Assembly (NCBI RefSeq): GCF_049275935.1
Contig: NZ_CP184830.1
Coordinates: 3,844,001-3,908,000, forward strand
Direction: 5' to 3'
Length of the DNA stretch: 64,000 nucleotides
Source of the DNA: Endozoicomonas_A sp049275935
GTDB taxonomy: Bacteria; Pseudomonadota; Gammaproteobacteria; Pseudomonadales; Endozoicomonadaceae
Shown here: piece by piece, positions 45,522 to 55,711 of the stretch
How positions within the stretch are numbered: the stretch's first letter is position 1
Layout: every line of letters begins with the position of its first letter
Made by a program: the position numbers and the translations under genes
Notes under the pieces: model-generated
Told to the model about the DNA's origin: nothing
Database searches by the model: none
The model's input: the letters and a program-made list of their open reading frames with translations, nothing else

Positions 45522-45769
45522 AATATTAAAATGACTTATTAATCAATTGGTTATATTAATATATGAAGTGCTGAAACAAACGGCTACGTTTTAGTAACAG
45601 TAGTCTTGTGCAGATTTGACGTATGATATCTGTGTGTTGCCAGAGACAGATCGAGCCCTCTGGCCGTTTTCAATATTTGATTCTCACTGCCCTGGGGAAA
45701 TACAAGTCCATATGAAATGGATTGAGCTCTGGTCACTCATCTGAAAGACCGGGCCAACAGAACAACATT

Positions 45770-46480
45770 ATGTTTTTAGATCAATATTGTACTGAGCTGG
45801 AAAATAACCAGTTCTCATTCACTCGTCAGCAGTCCAGTGATTTTGCCAAGAATATCGCCAATGACTTCAACCCGCTGCATGATGTCGACACCAAGAAGTT
45901 TTGTGTTCCGGGTGATCTTCTGTTTGCCAAAATTCTCTGCTCTGAAGGGCTATACCCTGATATGAAAGTGAGTTTCAGTGGCATGGTCAGTGATGGCGTT
46001 GCCCTGTCGATTGCCGATGCCGACAATGGTGACAAGATTATTTGTGACCAGAGTGAGAAGGAATACCTGCGGGTTGAGCATGATGGCAAGCAAACAAACA
46101 ATGCTGACATGATTGCAAAGCTGGTAAAGGCTTATGTGGCGTTCTCAGGTGAAAACTTCCCACATGTTCTGGTGCCACTGATGAAAGAGAAGAATGTCAT
46201 GATTAATGTGGCGCGGCCTCTGGTTATCTACGAAACCATGTCGGTGCATCTGGACACAATTGATCTGAAAGACCCCGTAATAGAGGCCTCAGCGTCTCAT
46301 CTGGAAGTGAATGGCAAACGTGGTAATGTCACCCTGGGCTTTGTCTTCAAAGAAGGTGACAAAGTTGTGGGCGAAGGGAAGAAAACCATGGTTCTGGCCA
46401 ACCTGCGGGAATATGATCAGCCTGCCGTCGACAGTATGGTCGAGGAGTATAATCGTCGCCGGATAGAATACGCAGCTTAA
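45770..46480 (+). CDS. DUF3581 family protein
   Basis: The protein is 236 residues from ATG 45770. It has the DUF3581 layout with the motif IANDFNPLHD near residue 33, which resembles the active-site loop of MaoC/hotdog-fold enzymes, and GDLLFAKILC. The family is common in gammaproteobacteria and has no proven function; a hotdog thioesterase or dehydratase-like role is an inference. The TTG at 45722 would add 16 residues with no better site. It is a stand-alone gene between two terminators. Confidence 0.75.
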   Translation: MFLDQYCTELENNQFSFTRQQSSDFAKNIANDFNPLHDVDTKKFCVPGDLLFAKILCSEGLYPDMKVSFSGMVSDGVALSIADADNGDKIICDQSEKEYLRVEHDGKQTNNADMIAKLVKAYVAFSGENFPHVLVPLMKEKNVMINVARPLVIYETMSVHLDTIDLKDPVIEASASHLEVNGKRGNVTLGFVFKEGDKVVGEGKKTMVLANLREYDQPAVDSMVEEYNRRRIEYAA

Positions 46481-46634
46481 TTATTCTTCTGCATTATGAG
46501 GCTGTCGGGAGCCTATCAGGCTCCCATCATTCTGTTATAATCCCGAATCCGCCATGGAAGACATCAGAGAGCCTGGTTTCCAGAGAGCTTCTCAAACATC
46601 AGGATTAAGAATCAGAGAGAAAGGATAGAGAGTC

Positions 46635-48476
46635 ATGCCTGCATACCGTTCAAGAACCTCGACCCACGGTCGTAATATGGCTGGAGCCCGCTCGCTTTGG
46701 CGTGCCACGGGTATGAAGGATGATGACTTCAAAAAGCCTATTATTGCCGTAGCCAACTCTTTTACCCAGTTTGTTCCCGGCCATGTTCATTTAAAAGACA
46801 TGGGACAGCTGGTGGCCAGAGAAATTGAAAAGCATGGTGGTGTAGCCAAAGAGTTTAATACCATCGCCGTCGATGATGGTATCGCGATGGGCCATGACGG
46901 CATGCTTTACTCCCTGCCCAGCCGGGACATCATTGCCGACTCCGTTGAGTACATGGTAAATGCCCATACTGCTGATGCCCTGGTCTGTATTTCCAACTGC
47001 GACAAGATTACTCCCGGAATGCTCAATGCCGCCATGAGACTGAATATTCCAGTGATATTTGTCTCCGGTGGTCCCATGGAGGCCGGTAAAACCAAATTGG
47101 CACAGCATGGACTGGACCTGGTCGATGCCATGGTCATTGCCGCCTCGGATGCCGACGATGAAACTGTTGCTGAGTATGAACGTTCAGCTTGCCCAACCTG
47201 TGGCTCCTGCTCCGGTATGTTTACCGCCAACTCCATGAACTGTTTGACGGAAGCTCTGGGTCTGTCCCTGCCGGGCAATGGTTCCATGCTGGCCACTCAT
47301 GCCGATCGTGAGCAACTGTTCCTCGAAGCCGGTCGACGGATTGTCAATATTACCAAGCGCTATTACGAACAGAATGACGAGTCTGTTCTGCCTCGCTCTA
47401 TTGCCAGCTATAAGGCCTTTGAAAATGCTATGAGTCTGGATATAGCCATGGGGGGGTCCACCAATACCATTCTGCATTTGCTGGCCGCTGCACAGGAAGC
47501 GGGTGTCGATTTCACCATGAAAGATATTGATGCCCTTTCTCGCAAGGTGCCTCAGCTGTGCAAGGTGGCACCTAACATCCAGAAATACCATATGGAAGAT
47601 GTCCATCGTGCAGGTGGTGTGTTTGGCATCCTGGGTGAACTGGATCGGGCAGGGTTGTTGAACAATGAGATCCCGACGGTTCACAGTGAAACCATGGCCG
47701 CAGCTCTGGCTAAATGGGATATCAAACAGACCAGTGACGAATCGGTACTGACATTCTTCAAGGCAGGACCTGCCGGCATACGTACGACACAGGCATTCAG
47801 TCAGGAAACTCGCTGGCCAACGCTGGACGATGATCGTGAATCAGGTTGTATCCGGACACTGGAGCATGCATACAGCAATGAAGGTGGTCTCGCGGTTCTG
47901 ACCGGTAATATTGCCCTGGATGGTTGCGTAGTAAAAACCTCTGGTGTCGATGAGAGTATTCTGGTTTTTGAAGGACCTGCACATATCTGTGAGAGTCAGG
48001 AAGATGCAGTCAGTGATATTCTCGAAGGTCGGGTAGAAGCCGGTGATGTTGTTATCGTCCGCTACGAAGGTCCCAAAGGTGGTCCGGGTATGCAGGAGAT
48101 GTTGTATCCGACCAGCTACCTGAAATCCAAAGGTTTGGGTAAAGAGTGCGCGCTCCTGACCGATGGTCGTTTCTCTGGTGGTACTTCCGGACTTTCCATA
48201 GGTCATGCTTCTCCAGAAGCGGCAGCGGGGGGCAATATTGCTCTGGTAGAAAAAGGCGATATCGTTCGTATTGATATCCCTAATCGTACCATTGACGTAC
48301 AGTTGTCTGATGAAGAGCTGGCCGAGCGTCGTACCCGGATGGAAGCGAAAGGCAAGGCAGCCTGGAAACCTCTGAAAGAGCGGCCTCGTAAGGTTTCTGC
48401 GTCATTAAAAGCCTATGCGGCTATGGTGACCAGTGCCGATAAAGGTGCTGTCAGAGATGTGTCGCTCCTGGATTGA
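46635..48476 (+). CDS. ilvD: Dihydroxy-acid dehydratase
   Basis: The protein is 613 residues, the usual length. Iron-sulfur cysteine motifs are ISNCDKITPGM and CPTCGSCSGMFTANSMNCL; the LPGNGS and GRFSGGTSGLSIGHASPEAA motifs also match. It is the third enzyme of valine and isoleucine synthesis, dehydrating dihydroxyacids to keto acids. The start ATG follows AGAGAAAGGATAGAGAG, a strong site. Confidence 0.96.
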   Translation: MPAYRSRTSTHGRNMAGARSLWRATGMKDDDFKKPIIAVANSFTQFVPGHVHLKDMGQLVAREIEKHGGVAKEFNTIAVDDGIAMGHDGMLYSLPSRDIIADSVEYMVNAHTADALVCISNCDKITPGMLNAAMRLNIPVIFVSGGPMEAGKTKLAQHGLDLVDAMVIAASDADDETVAEYERSACPTCGSCSGMFTANSMNCLTEALGLSLPGNGSMLATHADREQLFLEAGRRIVNITKRYYEQNDESVLPRSIASYKAFENAMSLDIAMGGSTNTILHLLAAAQEAGVDFTMKDIDALSRKVPQLCKVAPNIQKYHMEDVHRAGGVFGILGELDRAGLLNNEIPTVHSETMAAALAKWDIKQTSDESVLTFFKAGPAGIRTTQAFSQETRWPTLDDDRESGCIRTLEHAYSNEGGLAVLTGNIALDGCVVKTSGVDESILVFEGPAHICESQEDAVSDILEGRVEAGDVVIVRYEGPKGGPGMQEMLYPTSYLKSKGLGKECALLTDGRFSGGTSGLSIGHASPEAAAGGNIALVEKGDIVRIDIPNRTIDVQLSDEELAERRTRMEAKGKAAWKPLKERPRKVSASLKAYAAMVTSADKGAVRDVSLLD

Positions 48477-48490
48477 CAGTGACTCATGAA

Positions 48491-48521
48491 CGACAAGCTC
48501 TATGTTATATAGAGCTTGTCG
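48491..48521. terminator. Hairpin after ilvD
   Basis: A perfect 13-bp stem (CGACAAGCTCTAT at 48491-48503, ATAGAGCTTGTCG at 48509-48521) lies 14 bases after ilvD. The tail is only weakly T-rich. Confidence 0.75.
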
Positions 48522-48592
48522 TGTACTTTATCTGTCGTAAACAAACAAAAAAATCCAGGACAATGAGTCTGAGCTTACATTGATGTGCCGAC

Positions 48593-48808
48593 TTAGTCGA
48601 AAATAGCCACTATTTTGGCTATCGCTTCTTCAACTGCATCAGGATCAGCTTTCTCTATGAATTCTAGTTCTCTCGAAATGTAGTCCAATGACTTGATCTG
48701 TTCACAAAGGGCAACTCCTGAAACATCTCCGCCATCAATTTTGACCTCAAAGGGCCAGCCTCTTATCTTCCTGATTAGGCTCAAAACTGTTCTCGTCATA
48801 ACCATCAA
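48593..48808 (-). pseudogene. mazF toxin remnant, N-terminal half missing
   Basis: The frame carries the C-terminal half of a MazF/PemK endoribonuclease: RKIRGWPFEVKI, then SGVALCEQIKSLDY, then a C-terminal IAKIVAIF helix. The first 45-55 residues, including the usual PxxGDIVWVDF-type start, are absent. The frame overlaps the end of the antitoxin by 62 bases instead of starting after it. A deletion joining mazE to the middle of mazF explains this. It should be inactive. Confidence 0.75.
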
Positions 48809-48980
48809 ACATTTGCTCCAAGGTGTATTTCATCTTTGGCTTTGATTCCTTCAGGAGAATTTCACCCTTTAAAGAATTTACTTCCAACCAGGAACCTTCA
48901 CCTAACCCTGAAATAGAAAGAGCCTTAGCAGGTATTCTAACGGCAAGGCTATTACCCCATTTTTTAATTTGAACGATCAT
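48747..48980 (-). CDS. MazE/AbrB-type antitoxin
   Basis: The protein is 77 residues from ATG 48980. The N-terminus MIVQIKKWGNSLAVRIPAKA is the AbrB/MazE DNA-binding beta-barrel (SpoVT fold). The last residues (about 67-77) are read from mazF sequence in another frame, so the usual toxin-binding tail is replaced. It may still bind its operator but has lost its toxin. Confidence 0.75.
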   Translation of the reverse strand: MIVQIKKWGNSLAVRIPAKALSISGLGEGSWLEVNSLKGEILLKESKPKMKYTLEQMFDGYDENSFEPNQEDKRLAL

Positions 48981-49322
48981 CTGGCCACTGGCTCCGAATA
49001 AAAGTACATACACAGGTATAAACTATAGCGCCTGAGCAAGTTAATACAAGCGTTCTTAAATTTGGCCACTTTTAAAACTACGAGTGCTCGAAATCGTACA
49101 GGGAACTGAATTTTAGTTTCAGGTCTCCAGCCCATGCTCAAGCACTAATCCTTACTGACTTTCATTTTCATAGATGAGGTTGAGCTCGTTATCCGCCTTT
49201 TCTATTTAAAAGCGGAGTTAAAAGGGTGATCAGGTCAAGTCTGGCGGGTGCAGAAAATCTGTCGCTGCTGCAATAGATGGACTACGTTACTGTAGTGTTC
49301 AAACTAGGCAAGAAAGACGACA
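48981..49322. other. 342-base gap, no gene supported
   Basis: The stretch between mazE and the secreted orphan holds no frame with a coding signal. It is divergent and should contain both promoters. Confidence 0.5.
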
Positions 49323-51152
49323 ATGGGTAATTATATGGCTCGATTACCAACTGCTGCTTCCCTTGGCCTCATCATAATGGCTTGCCCCTGTTCAAAACTG
49401 CTGGCAGGAAGTCCTTTTTCAATGCCTGTGGTGGAGGAATTTGTCAGAGGAAAAACTACAAAAGGGTCTGGCTTCCTGGACGATTTAATTAACCATAATG
49501 CTTATACGGGGAAAATCCCTCCTTTTGTACCCAGCCCAAATAGCACCCATCTTATCTTTGCATTGAACTATGAAAATGAGCAAGGCGGAATAATAGCTGA
49601 GGGTTCAGAAGCATCGGACGGGGCTGGAGCGCAGCAGCCTCAGCCTTTAATGGATATTCCGCTCCCGCCAATGAATCATGCACAAATTACTGCCATTATC
49701 CTGGGATTGAATACGGGAATTGAAAACAACACCCTGAACACTATGTTGAGCTATATCCCGATAACCCCACCCGATGAGAGCCTGACAATTGCAAGCATGA
49801 TTCAGCAAGTACAACAAGTTCTCCATATTTCGGCTGACAGTAACCAGAATGCAATGATAGGCGTTCTGACTAACATCATGGGTACCGAATCTCCTGTCGA
49901 TATGACTAAGCCAGAAGATCAACAGAACCTGGCGATTTTGATGTTGAGCTACTACACAATCATCCATTCAAATGAAAGCCTCCCTCAGGTGGCTCATGCT
50001 TTATTTGACTCATTCCTGTTTCACGCCACTGGCTTGTCTGGTATTGAGAGACTCCATGCCGGAAAACGTGACCTTTTAGGTACATTAGCCTCAATAAACG
50101 ATCACGATGTTTTAAAAGCAAATGTTAAAGAGTCTGCTTCCGTCTTCTCTGGGCTTAAGTTATTGGGAGAAATGCGTCTTAAGATTTTGCAACAATTGGG
50201 TGGTTCCCCAGAAGCTGAAAGTTCTGAGGCATCAGCAGACCCAATGTTATTAGCTGCTTACTCTCTGCTCAATTTTGAAGTTAATAAAAATTTAACACCG
50301 CTTTATCAGTACGGTGTAGAATCAGCTGAACAAATGTTAATGCTTATAGAAGAATATGGTGAGAAAGATCCTGAATCAGTTGCCTCGAATATGCAGTTCA
50401 TGAGTTTCTTGTATGCCACAAGCCTGAATCTTGAATTTCTCTTTAAAAAAATCGTAAGCGCACATGTTGATAATATGCCGAGTTGTTTTAGCCAATCAGA
50501 TACGGATGAAGACATGGTTGAACATTGTGTAACGATTTTCAGAAAATTAGAATTAAAGATAAGACTCAAAAGGGTATTAAACGCCTCAAATGAAAACCCT
50601 GGAAATGAAAACCCTGAATTGTTTCAAAAATTTCTTCTAGCCTTAGAAAAGTTCATAACAAATCAATTAGAAAAACCGTTTATTGGTAGAAGTGAATTCA
50701 CGTGCACAATGTTAAGCCTTGGCACAATATTTGACAGAATGCAAATAAACTATGTTGTGGCAGTGTCAACTGCTGTGATGGCGATGTTTCCGCCAACTGT
50801 TAATACCAACGTCACTGAGCAGGTTCATGGAGCTATACAAAACAAGGCAGAAAAGAGAGATAAAGAAAAAGAGCTTAGCATCGAAGAGAAAGAGAAGGAG
50901 AGAAGAAAAGAAGAAGAGAGGATAAAATATCTGGAAAAACGGGAAAAATACCTGAAGGATTTCACTGAATGGTTCGATGCTAACTTTGATTCTTCTCTGG
51001 AAGAACTTTATGGTTCTGAGAATATCGAGGCTGTCAGAGCGAGAGTGGAAACGTTTTGTGGTTCTGAGAATATCGAGGCCGTCATAGAGAGAGTGGATGC
51101 GCTTTATGATTCCGGGGGTATCGATGCCGTCAGAGAGAGTTTTGGCTTTTGA
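49323..51152 (+). CDS. Secreted orphan protein with C-terminal 16-residue repeats
   Basis: The protein is 609 residues of no family I recognise. The N-terminus is a signal peptide or lipoprotein signal (ASLGLIIMACPCSKLLAG). Residues 100-510 are helical and mostly neutral. Residues 510-555 are a highly charged Glu/Lys/Arg coiled coil. The C-terminus has three tandem 16-residue repeats of the type GSENIEAV (DNA period 48 bases), the last degenerate. The gene is not in an operon. It could be a surface or secreted factor; the coiled coil and repeats suggest protein contacts. Confidence 0.65.
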   Translation: MGNYMARLPTAASLGLIIMACPCSKLLAGSPFSMPVVEEFVRGKTTKGSGFLDDLINHNAYTGKIPPFVPSPNSTHLIFALNYENEQGGIIAEGSEASDGAGAQQPQPLMDIPLPPMNHAQITAIILGLNTGIENNTLNTMLSYIPITPPDESLTIASMIQQVQQVLHISADSNQNAMIGVLTNIMGTESPVDMTKPEDQQNLAILMLSYYTIIHSNESLPQVAHALFDSFLFHATGLSGIERLHAGKRDLLGTLASINDHDVLKANVKESASVFSGLKLLGEMRLKILQQLGGSPEAESSEASADPMLLAAYSLLNFEVNKNLTPLYQYGVESAEQMLMLIEEYGEKDPESVASNMQFMSFLYATSLNLEFLFKKIVSAHVDNMPSCFSQSDTDEDMVEHCVTIFRKLELKIRLKRVLNASNENPGNENPELFQKFLLALEKFITNQLEKPFIGRSEFTCTMLSLGTIFDRMQINYVVAVSTAVMAMFPPTVNTNVTEQVHGAIQNKAEKRDKEKELSIEEKEKERRKEEERIKYLEKREKYLKDFTEWFDANFDSSLEELYGSENIEAVRARVETFCGSENIEAVIERVDALYDSGGIDAVRESFGF

Positions 51153-51234
51153 CGGAGTTTATTTTTAATCTTCTTCCTGTTCTTTCAGCCCGGTTGCTAT
51201 TAGCAGGCTTTCCGGGAAATTTTTAAAAAGAAGA

Positions 51235-52614
51235 TCAGAGATTGCTCAGGAAGAGTATCAGAATCAGGCCCGGGCAAATCGTCCTGATATACCAGGGCCA
51301 GATCTTCCAGAACAGGCTCTTCCGGATTTCAGGAAAGCCCTGACTCAATTCCTTCAGCAGGCGGTTCTGACGCATGATCCAGCTGCCATAAATGGCAATC
51401 ATGAAGCACAAAACAGGTTGCAGATACTGAGTAGCGACTTTAACGGCCAGACCCAGCAGCGTCTCAATGTGATAAATGATTAAAACCGACAGGCAGGCTG
51501 AGATCACCGTAATGCACCAACTGGCGTAATGGCGACGAAAACTGAGCTTTTCAACCATATAGGCTACGGTTGGTTCTATCAGAGAAATCGATGAAGTCAG
51601 CGCGGCAATCGTTAGCAGAATGAAGAAAGCCAGCGCAACCAGCTGCCCGAGTATTCCCAGCTGATTAAATAAGGTTGGCAGTACGTTAAAAACCAGCGTG
51701 TCAGCACTGTGGAGCTGTCCGTTAGCGGTGTAAATCTCGATACCCTGCTGCATGGCAGCGAACATACAGGGAATGATCAGCATACCAGCCAGGAACGCCA
51801 CTGAGCTGTCGACCAGCGCAACCTGGAAAGCGGTGAGTGGAAGGTTGGCTTTTTTACTCAGATAAGAACCGTAAACCATCATGCAGCCCACACCCAGAGA
51901 CATAGAGAAGAAAGACTGCCCCAGGGCTGAAATCAAAAGCTGTTGGTTCAGTAGTTTGGAAAAGTCCGGAATCAGATAGACTTTCAAACCTTCTATACCA
52001 CCGGGTCGGCTTAAAGCGAAAGCAATGAGCACAGACAAAATAATAAACAGGGCGGGCATCAGCCTGTTACACCAGCGCTCTATGCCCTCTTTAACCCCAC
52101 CGATGACGATCAACGTGGTCAGAACCATGAAAAGCAGGGTGACCAGAGCCGTTGAGTAGACATTAAAATCGGTCAGCCAGCTGGCCGCCGCGTGAAGGCC
52201 GCCCAATTCGAAGATCGGGGCCAGAGAGAAACCAGTAAACCAGCCACCGATAATGCTGTAAAAACTGTAAATCAGAGTCAGGGTCACCAATCCCATAATG
52301 CTGGTGATCAAGCCCAGTTTTTTGACCCAGTTCCTGTTATCCAGACCGGTCATGGCAGTCACTGAGTTGGATTGACTGTATCGGCCGATAGTGAGTTCGG
52401 CCACCAGTGTGGGATAGGCAAGAAGGAATGAGAAACAGAGGTAAACCAGAACAAAGGCTGCGCCGCCATTTTGTGCCGTCTGGGTTGGAAAGCTCCAGAT
52501 GTTTCCCACACCTACTGCGCAGCCGGCAGCGGCAATAATAAAGCTCAGTCTGCTACTGAACTGACCTCGTGTAGCCTGGATTTCTGGCAAGGTGGATTTA
52601 CTCTGATCAGTCAT
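51235..52614 (-). CDS. Sodium-dependent transporter, NSS family
   Basis: The protein is 459 residues from ATG 52614. The first helix has AAAGCAVGVGNIWSFPTQTAQNGG, the classic neurotransmitter-sodium symporter motif (LeuT-like) with Na+ and substrate ligands. About eleven helices follow. It takes up an amino acid or similar small molecule with sodium, fitting a marine cell. The upstream in-frame start at 52737 is poorly conserved and rejected. Confidence 0.85.
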   Translation of the reverse strand: MTDQSKSTLPEIQATRGQFSSRLSFIIAAAGCAVGVGNIWSFPTQTAQNGGAAFVLVYLCFSFLLAYPTLVAELTIGRYSQSNSVTAMTGLDNRNWVKKLGLITSIMGLVTLTLIYSFYSIIGGWFTGFSLAPIFELGGLHAAASWLTDFNVYSTALVTLLFMVLTTLIVIGGVKEGIERWCNRLMPALFIILSVLIAFALSRPGGIEGLKVYLIPDFSKLLNQQLLISALGQSFFSMSLGVGCMMVYGSYLSKKANLPLTAFQVALVDSSVAFLAGMLIIPCMFAAMQQGIEIYTANGQLHSADTLVFNVLPTLFNQLGILGQLVALAFFILLTIAALTSSISLIEPTVAYMVEKLSFRRHYASWCITVISACLSVLIIYHIETLLGLAVKVATQYLQPVLCFMIAIYGSWIMRQNRLLKELSQGFPEIRKSLFWKIWPWYIRTICPGLILILFLSNL

Positions 52615-52785
52615 TCCATTCAGGGACTGTTTGTCCGCCGACTTATTTTTAATACAGCCTGTTGATAACAGCTTCCTCGTTGTCTGATGCGCGGGCCTGA
52701 TCTTTATGGGCCGACAACTGCGCCGCTGTAACAGCAAATCCCAAAGACTATAGCAGTGATTTTGAGGTTTGCTTTTCGTTTTTAC

Positions 52786-53667
52786 CTACTTGTTGGGGCG
52801 AATGAACAGCAACGGTTTGCCTTTCTCCAGTACATAGGGGTAAGCGATGGTTTTGTTGTCGTCTCCGATACCCACCTCTTTGGGCGCCATGTAGAAATAG
52901 ACCCACCCTGGCAGACGGGCACTCAGCTTCTGATAAAAGACATTCTCGCTGATGCTTTCCAAACCTTCACCCTGGGTGATGGACAGCCTGGGGAAAGCGT
53001 TATCATCATGGGCTGAGAAAAACCAGGCTGGCTCTCCCGCCATACTGAAATAGGAGAATGAAGGCGCATGGTCGACAGCAGTTGGAACCGGGATATACAG
53101 ACTCAGAACACAGTTCATTCGGGCAAAAGAGCAGGTAGCACCGGTCTGTTCCAGGTACCACTGCTTGAAAGCCAGACCATTATGCTCGAAAGGTGTTTTG
53201 ATCGGCTTGTACTTGTAATTCATGTCGTTGAGGATGGTCAGGGCGGAACGGGTCAGCATCAGCTCCATCGTTTCCCTGGCTCCGATCTCATCCTCGGCCA
53301 TGGCGATGGGCATCCAGGCAAATAACCTGTGGTGATCATAATGGCTGGCACCCGGTACCGTCCATCCCCAGTAAAAGCGTTCAAAGGCGCCATAAGGTTT
53401 GACATTAACTCCCACCACACCGCTGGCAGCACCATAGGCCGGGTGAGAAATATTGCCCAGTTTGTAGTCCTCCAGCTTGCCTTCCTTGTTGTAAGCTCCG
53501 GCAGGTAACTGCTGGTCATACACCTGTTCAAGCATGCCGCCTGCATTAGTCAGGTTCTTGGCTTTGGACCATTTCTCGTTATAGGCCCCTTTATGGTTTG
53601 ACATGTTGAAGGCACAGCCTGCTACCAGCAATGCAGCAGCTGCTCCCAGCAGGTTTCGAAAAATCAT
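52786..53667 (-). CDS. Lipoprotein of unknown function
   Basis: The protein is 293 residues from ATG 53667; AGGAG lies nine bases upstream, and an ATG at 53673 is three bases from it. The lipobox LLVAGC is near residue 16. The mature part is rich in aromatic residues with no domain that I know. Motifs such as GWTVPGASHYDHHRLFAW and MELMLTRSALTILNDM suggest a folded globular domain. It is downstream of no clear partner on this strand. Confidence 0.65.
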   Translation of the reverse strand: MIFRNLLGAAAALLVAGCAFNMSNHKGAYNEKWSKAKNLTNAGGMLEQVYDQQLPAGAYNKEGKLEDYKLGNISHPAYGAASGVVGVNVKPYGAFERFYWGWTVPGASHYDHHRLFAWMPIAMAEDEIGARETMELMLTRSALTILNDMNYKYKPIKTPFEHNGLAFKQWYLEQTGATCSFARMNCVLSLYIPVPTAVDHAPSFSYFSMAGEPAWFFSAHDDNAFPRLSITQGEGLESISENVFYQKLSARLPGWVYFYMAPKEVGIGDDNKTIAYPYVLEKGKPLLFIRPNK

Positions 53668-53920
53668 ATCCATACACTCCTGTGCGCGGTTTCGGATCTC
53701 TCGAACCATCGGCCCTGCCATAGAAGCCTTTATAGAAGTTGTTCGCTTGTTGCAAATGCGTCTAGCAAGTGGGTTTATTTAGTGCAATAGGAAATTATAA
53801 GCGACTAATTAAAGGCAGAATGAGTCAACCGACTGAGATTGAATACTATTTTTAGCCAGAGGTCTGACGGTCACAGCTGTCTGTTTAATGTCATTAAAAA
53901 CGTACCGATTGGTATAAAAT

Positions 53921-54967
53921 TCAGGCTTGAAGAGGAGCAGGCATACCGGCCAGGAAAAGGCTCAGGGTCAATAATTCATCCCAGCAGTTGATTTTTTCAA
54001 GCCCTTTGACACCTTTGTCAATATGGCCAGTATGAATCAGCATCTGGCGAAAGGCACGCTCACTGTGACGACCCATGCATTTTTCCAGCAGGTTTTTACG
54101 CTTCTTGAGAATAAAGGATGACATGCCGTGAGTTTTGGCTGCCTGATCATAAGCCAGATTGGGCGGTGTGCCCCGGGATTTTAATCGGCTGAGGTGGCTG
54201 AGCAGTCGCACGTCACGGGCCAGAGCCCAGAGCACAATGGGTGGCTCAATGCCTTCGCTTTTCAAACCGCCGAGTATTCTGACCACAGACTTCGGGTCAC
54301 CATTCAGAGCCGCATCAGCCAGTTGGAAAACGTCATAGCGGGCACTGTCAGAAACCGCTTCCCTGACGGTTTCCACTTCAATCTTTTTGCCATCCGCCAG
54401 GAGCTTCAGCTTTTCAATTTCCTGTGACGCGGCCAGCAGATTTCCTTCAATGCGTTCGCAAAGTAGCGAAAGAGCATCCTGACTGGCTTCAAACCCCTGA
54501 CTTTTCAGACGTCGGGCAATCCAGCCCGGCAACTTGTCATGTTCAACAGGCCAGATCGGGATAAACAGTCCTTCCTGTTCCAGGGCCTTGAACCATTTTG
54601 CCTTTTGGCTGGCATTATCAAGCCGGTCGGTAATGATCAGTAGCAGGTTATCCGGAGAAAGATGTTTCAGATATTCCTGAAAAGCTTTTCGGCCTGCATC
54701 ACCGGGCTTGCCATTGGGCATCCTGACTTCAAGAATTTGTTTTTCAGCGAACAGTGAGAGACTGTTTGCTGCTTCCAGAAAATCCCCCCAGTCAAAGTTA
54801 TTGTCGACATGGTAAACGTGTCGCTCGGTAAACCCCTGCTTTCTTGCCGCTTGCCGGATTTGGTCACAGCACTCCGAGACCTGCAGGGGCTCATCGCCAC
54901 TGACTATGTAGACAGCACAGAGTTGTCGCTTGAGTTGGGCGCCGAGTTGGTCGGGTCTGATGTTCAT
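53921..54967 (-). CDS. holA: DNA polymerase III subunit delta
   Basis: The protein is 348 residues, the usual length. The N-terminal AAA-like fold (VYIVSGDEPLQVSE) and the helical C-terminus fit HolA, the wrench of the clamp loader. It overlaps lptE by 4 bases, the standard lptE-holA order; leuS is not in the window. Confidence 0.92.
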   Translation of the reverse strand: MNIRPDQLGAQLKRQLCAVYIVSGDEPLQVSECCDQIRQAARKQGFTERHVYHVDNNFDWGDFLEAANSLSLFAEKQILEVRMPNGKPGDAGRKAFQEYLKHLSPDNLLLIITDRLDNASQKAKWFKALEQEGLFIPIWPVEHDKLPGWIARRLKSQGFEASQDALSLLCERIEGNLLAASQEIEKLKLLADGKKIEVETVREAVSDSARYDVFQLADAALNGDPKSVVRILGGLKSEGIEPPIVLWALARDVRLLSHLSRLKSRGTPPNLAYDQAAKTHGMSSFILKKRKNLLEKCMGRHSERAFRQMLIHTGHIDKGVKGLEKINCWDELLTLSLFLAGMPAPLQA

Positions 54968-55527
54968 TGTTCCGCTTCACGCGCCTCTCGCTCGGCTTCG
55001 AGGGCTTTGCGGGCTCGTACTTCTTCCTGGCGAAGCACTTCACCGGAAATAGCAGCCACTCTGCGAACAGTGGTCAGCAACAGCTCCTGACGAAGCTGAT
55101 CAAAGATGATGGCTTCCTCGCTCAGGGCCGCGTTGGTCTGGTTCTTGTCCTGGAACATGTAGCGCTCGTTGAAGAGCACAATGGGGTCAAAGAGTTTCAG
55201 GCCATCATTAGTGCTGAGCTGGTAGGTGGCTTTCAGGGTCAGCAGGCGTTCGTACTGACCGACACTGGCTTGAATCTCATCGCCTGTCGAACGCTCCAGA
55301 CTCAACACTTGCAGGTGATAGTGGGCATTATCTGTGATCTCAATACCATTGAGCGTCAGGGCTTTTTTTAACTCCCTGACAAACGGCAGATCACTTCCTG
55401 AGACAGACAGCTGGGCAATTTCACTGGCAATATCGACCTTGCCTCGCAGCTGAAAGCCGCAGGCTGTCAGCAAACCGGTGATCAGTAGCAGGGGGAGAAT
55501 GGCCCCTGTATGAAAGCGTCTTGTCAT
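54964..55527 (-). CDS. lptE: LPS-assembly lipoprotein LptE
   Basis: The protein is 187 residues. The lipobox LLTAC near residue 22 is followed by the LptE-type GFQLRGK start. LptE plugs the outer-membrane translocon LptD. It precedes holA, as in other gammaproteobacteria. The C-terminal tail (after about 165) is a run of Arg/Glu/Ala that is longer than in E. coli. Confidence 0.9.
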   Translation of the reverse strand: MTRRFHTGAILPLLLITGLLTACGFQLRGKVDIASEIAQLSVSGSDLPFVRELKKALTLNGIEITDNAHYHLQVLSLERSTGDEIQASVGQYERLLTLKATYQLSTNDGLKLFDPIVLFNERYMFQDKNQTNAALSEEAIIFDQLRQELLLTTVRRVAAISGEVLRQEEVRARKALEAEREAREAEQ

Positions 55528-55711
55528 AATCTCTCCATTCCGGGCTCAGGACTCTTTATTGAGCTCATGGCTGTTTTAGCTCAAGGCTGATGAACTGCGA
55601 CCAGAGATTGTGCCAGCAGTCGGACAGTATCTCAGGGGACGGCATGCTAGCATGACGTCCCTTAAAGGTTAACATCGGAATGCCTGCCTGTGTATCGTTG
55701 CCTTGAAGAGT

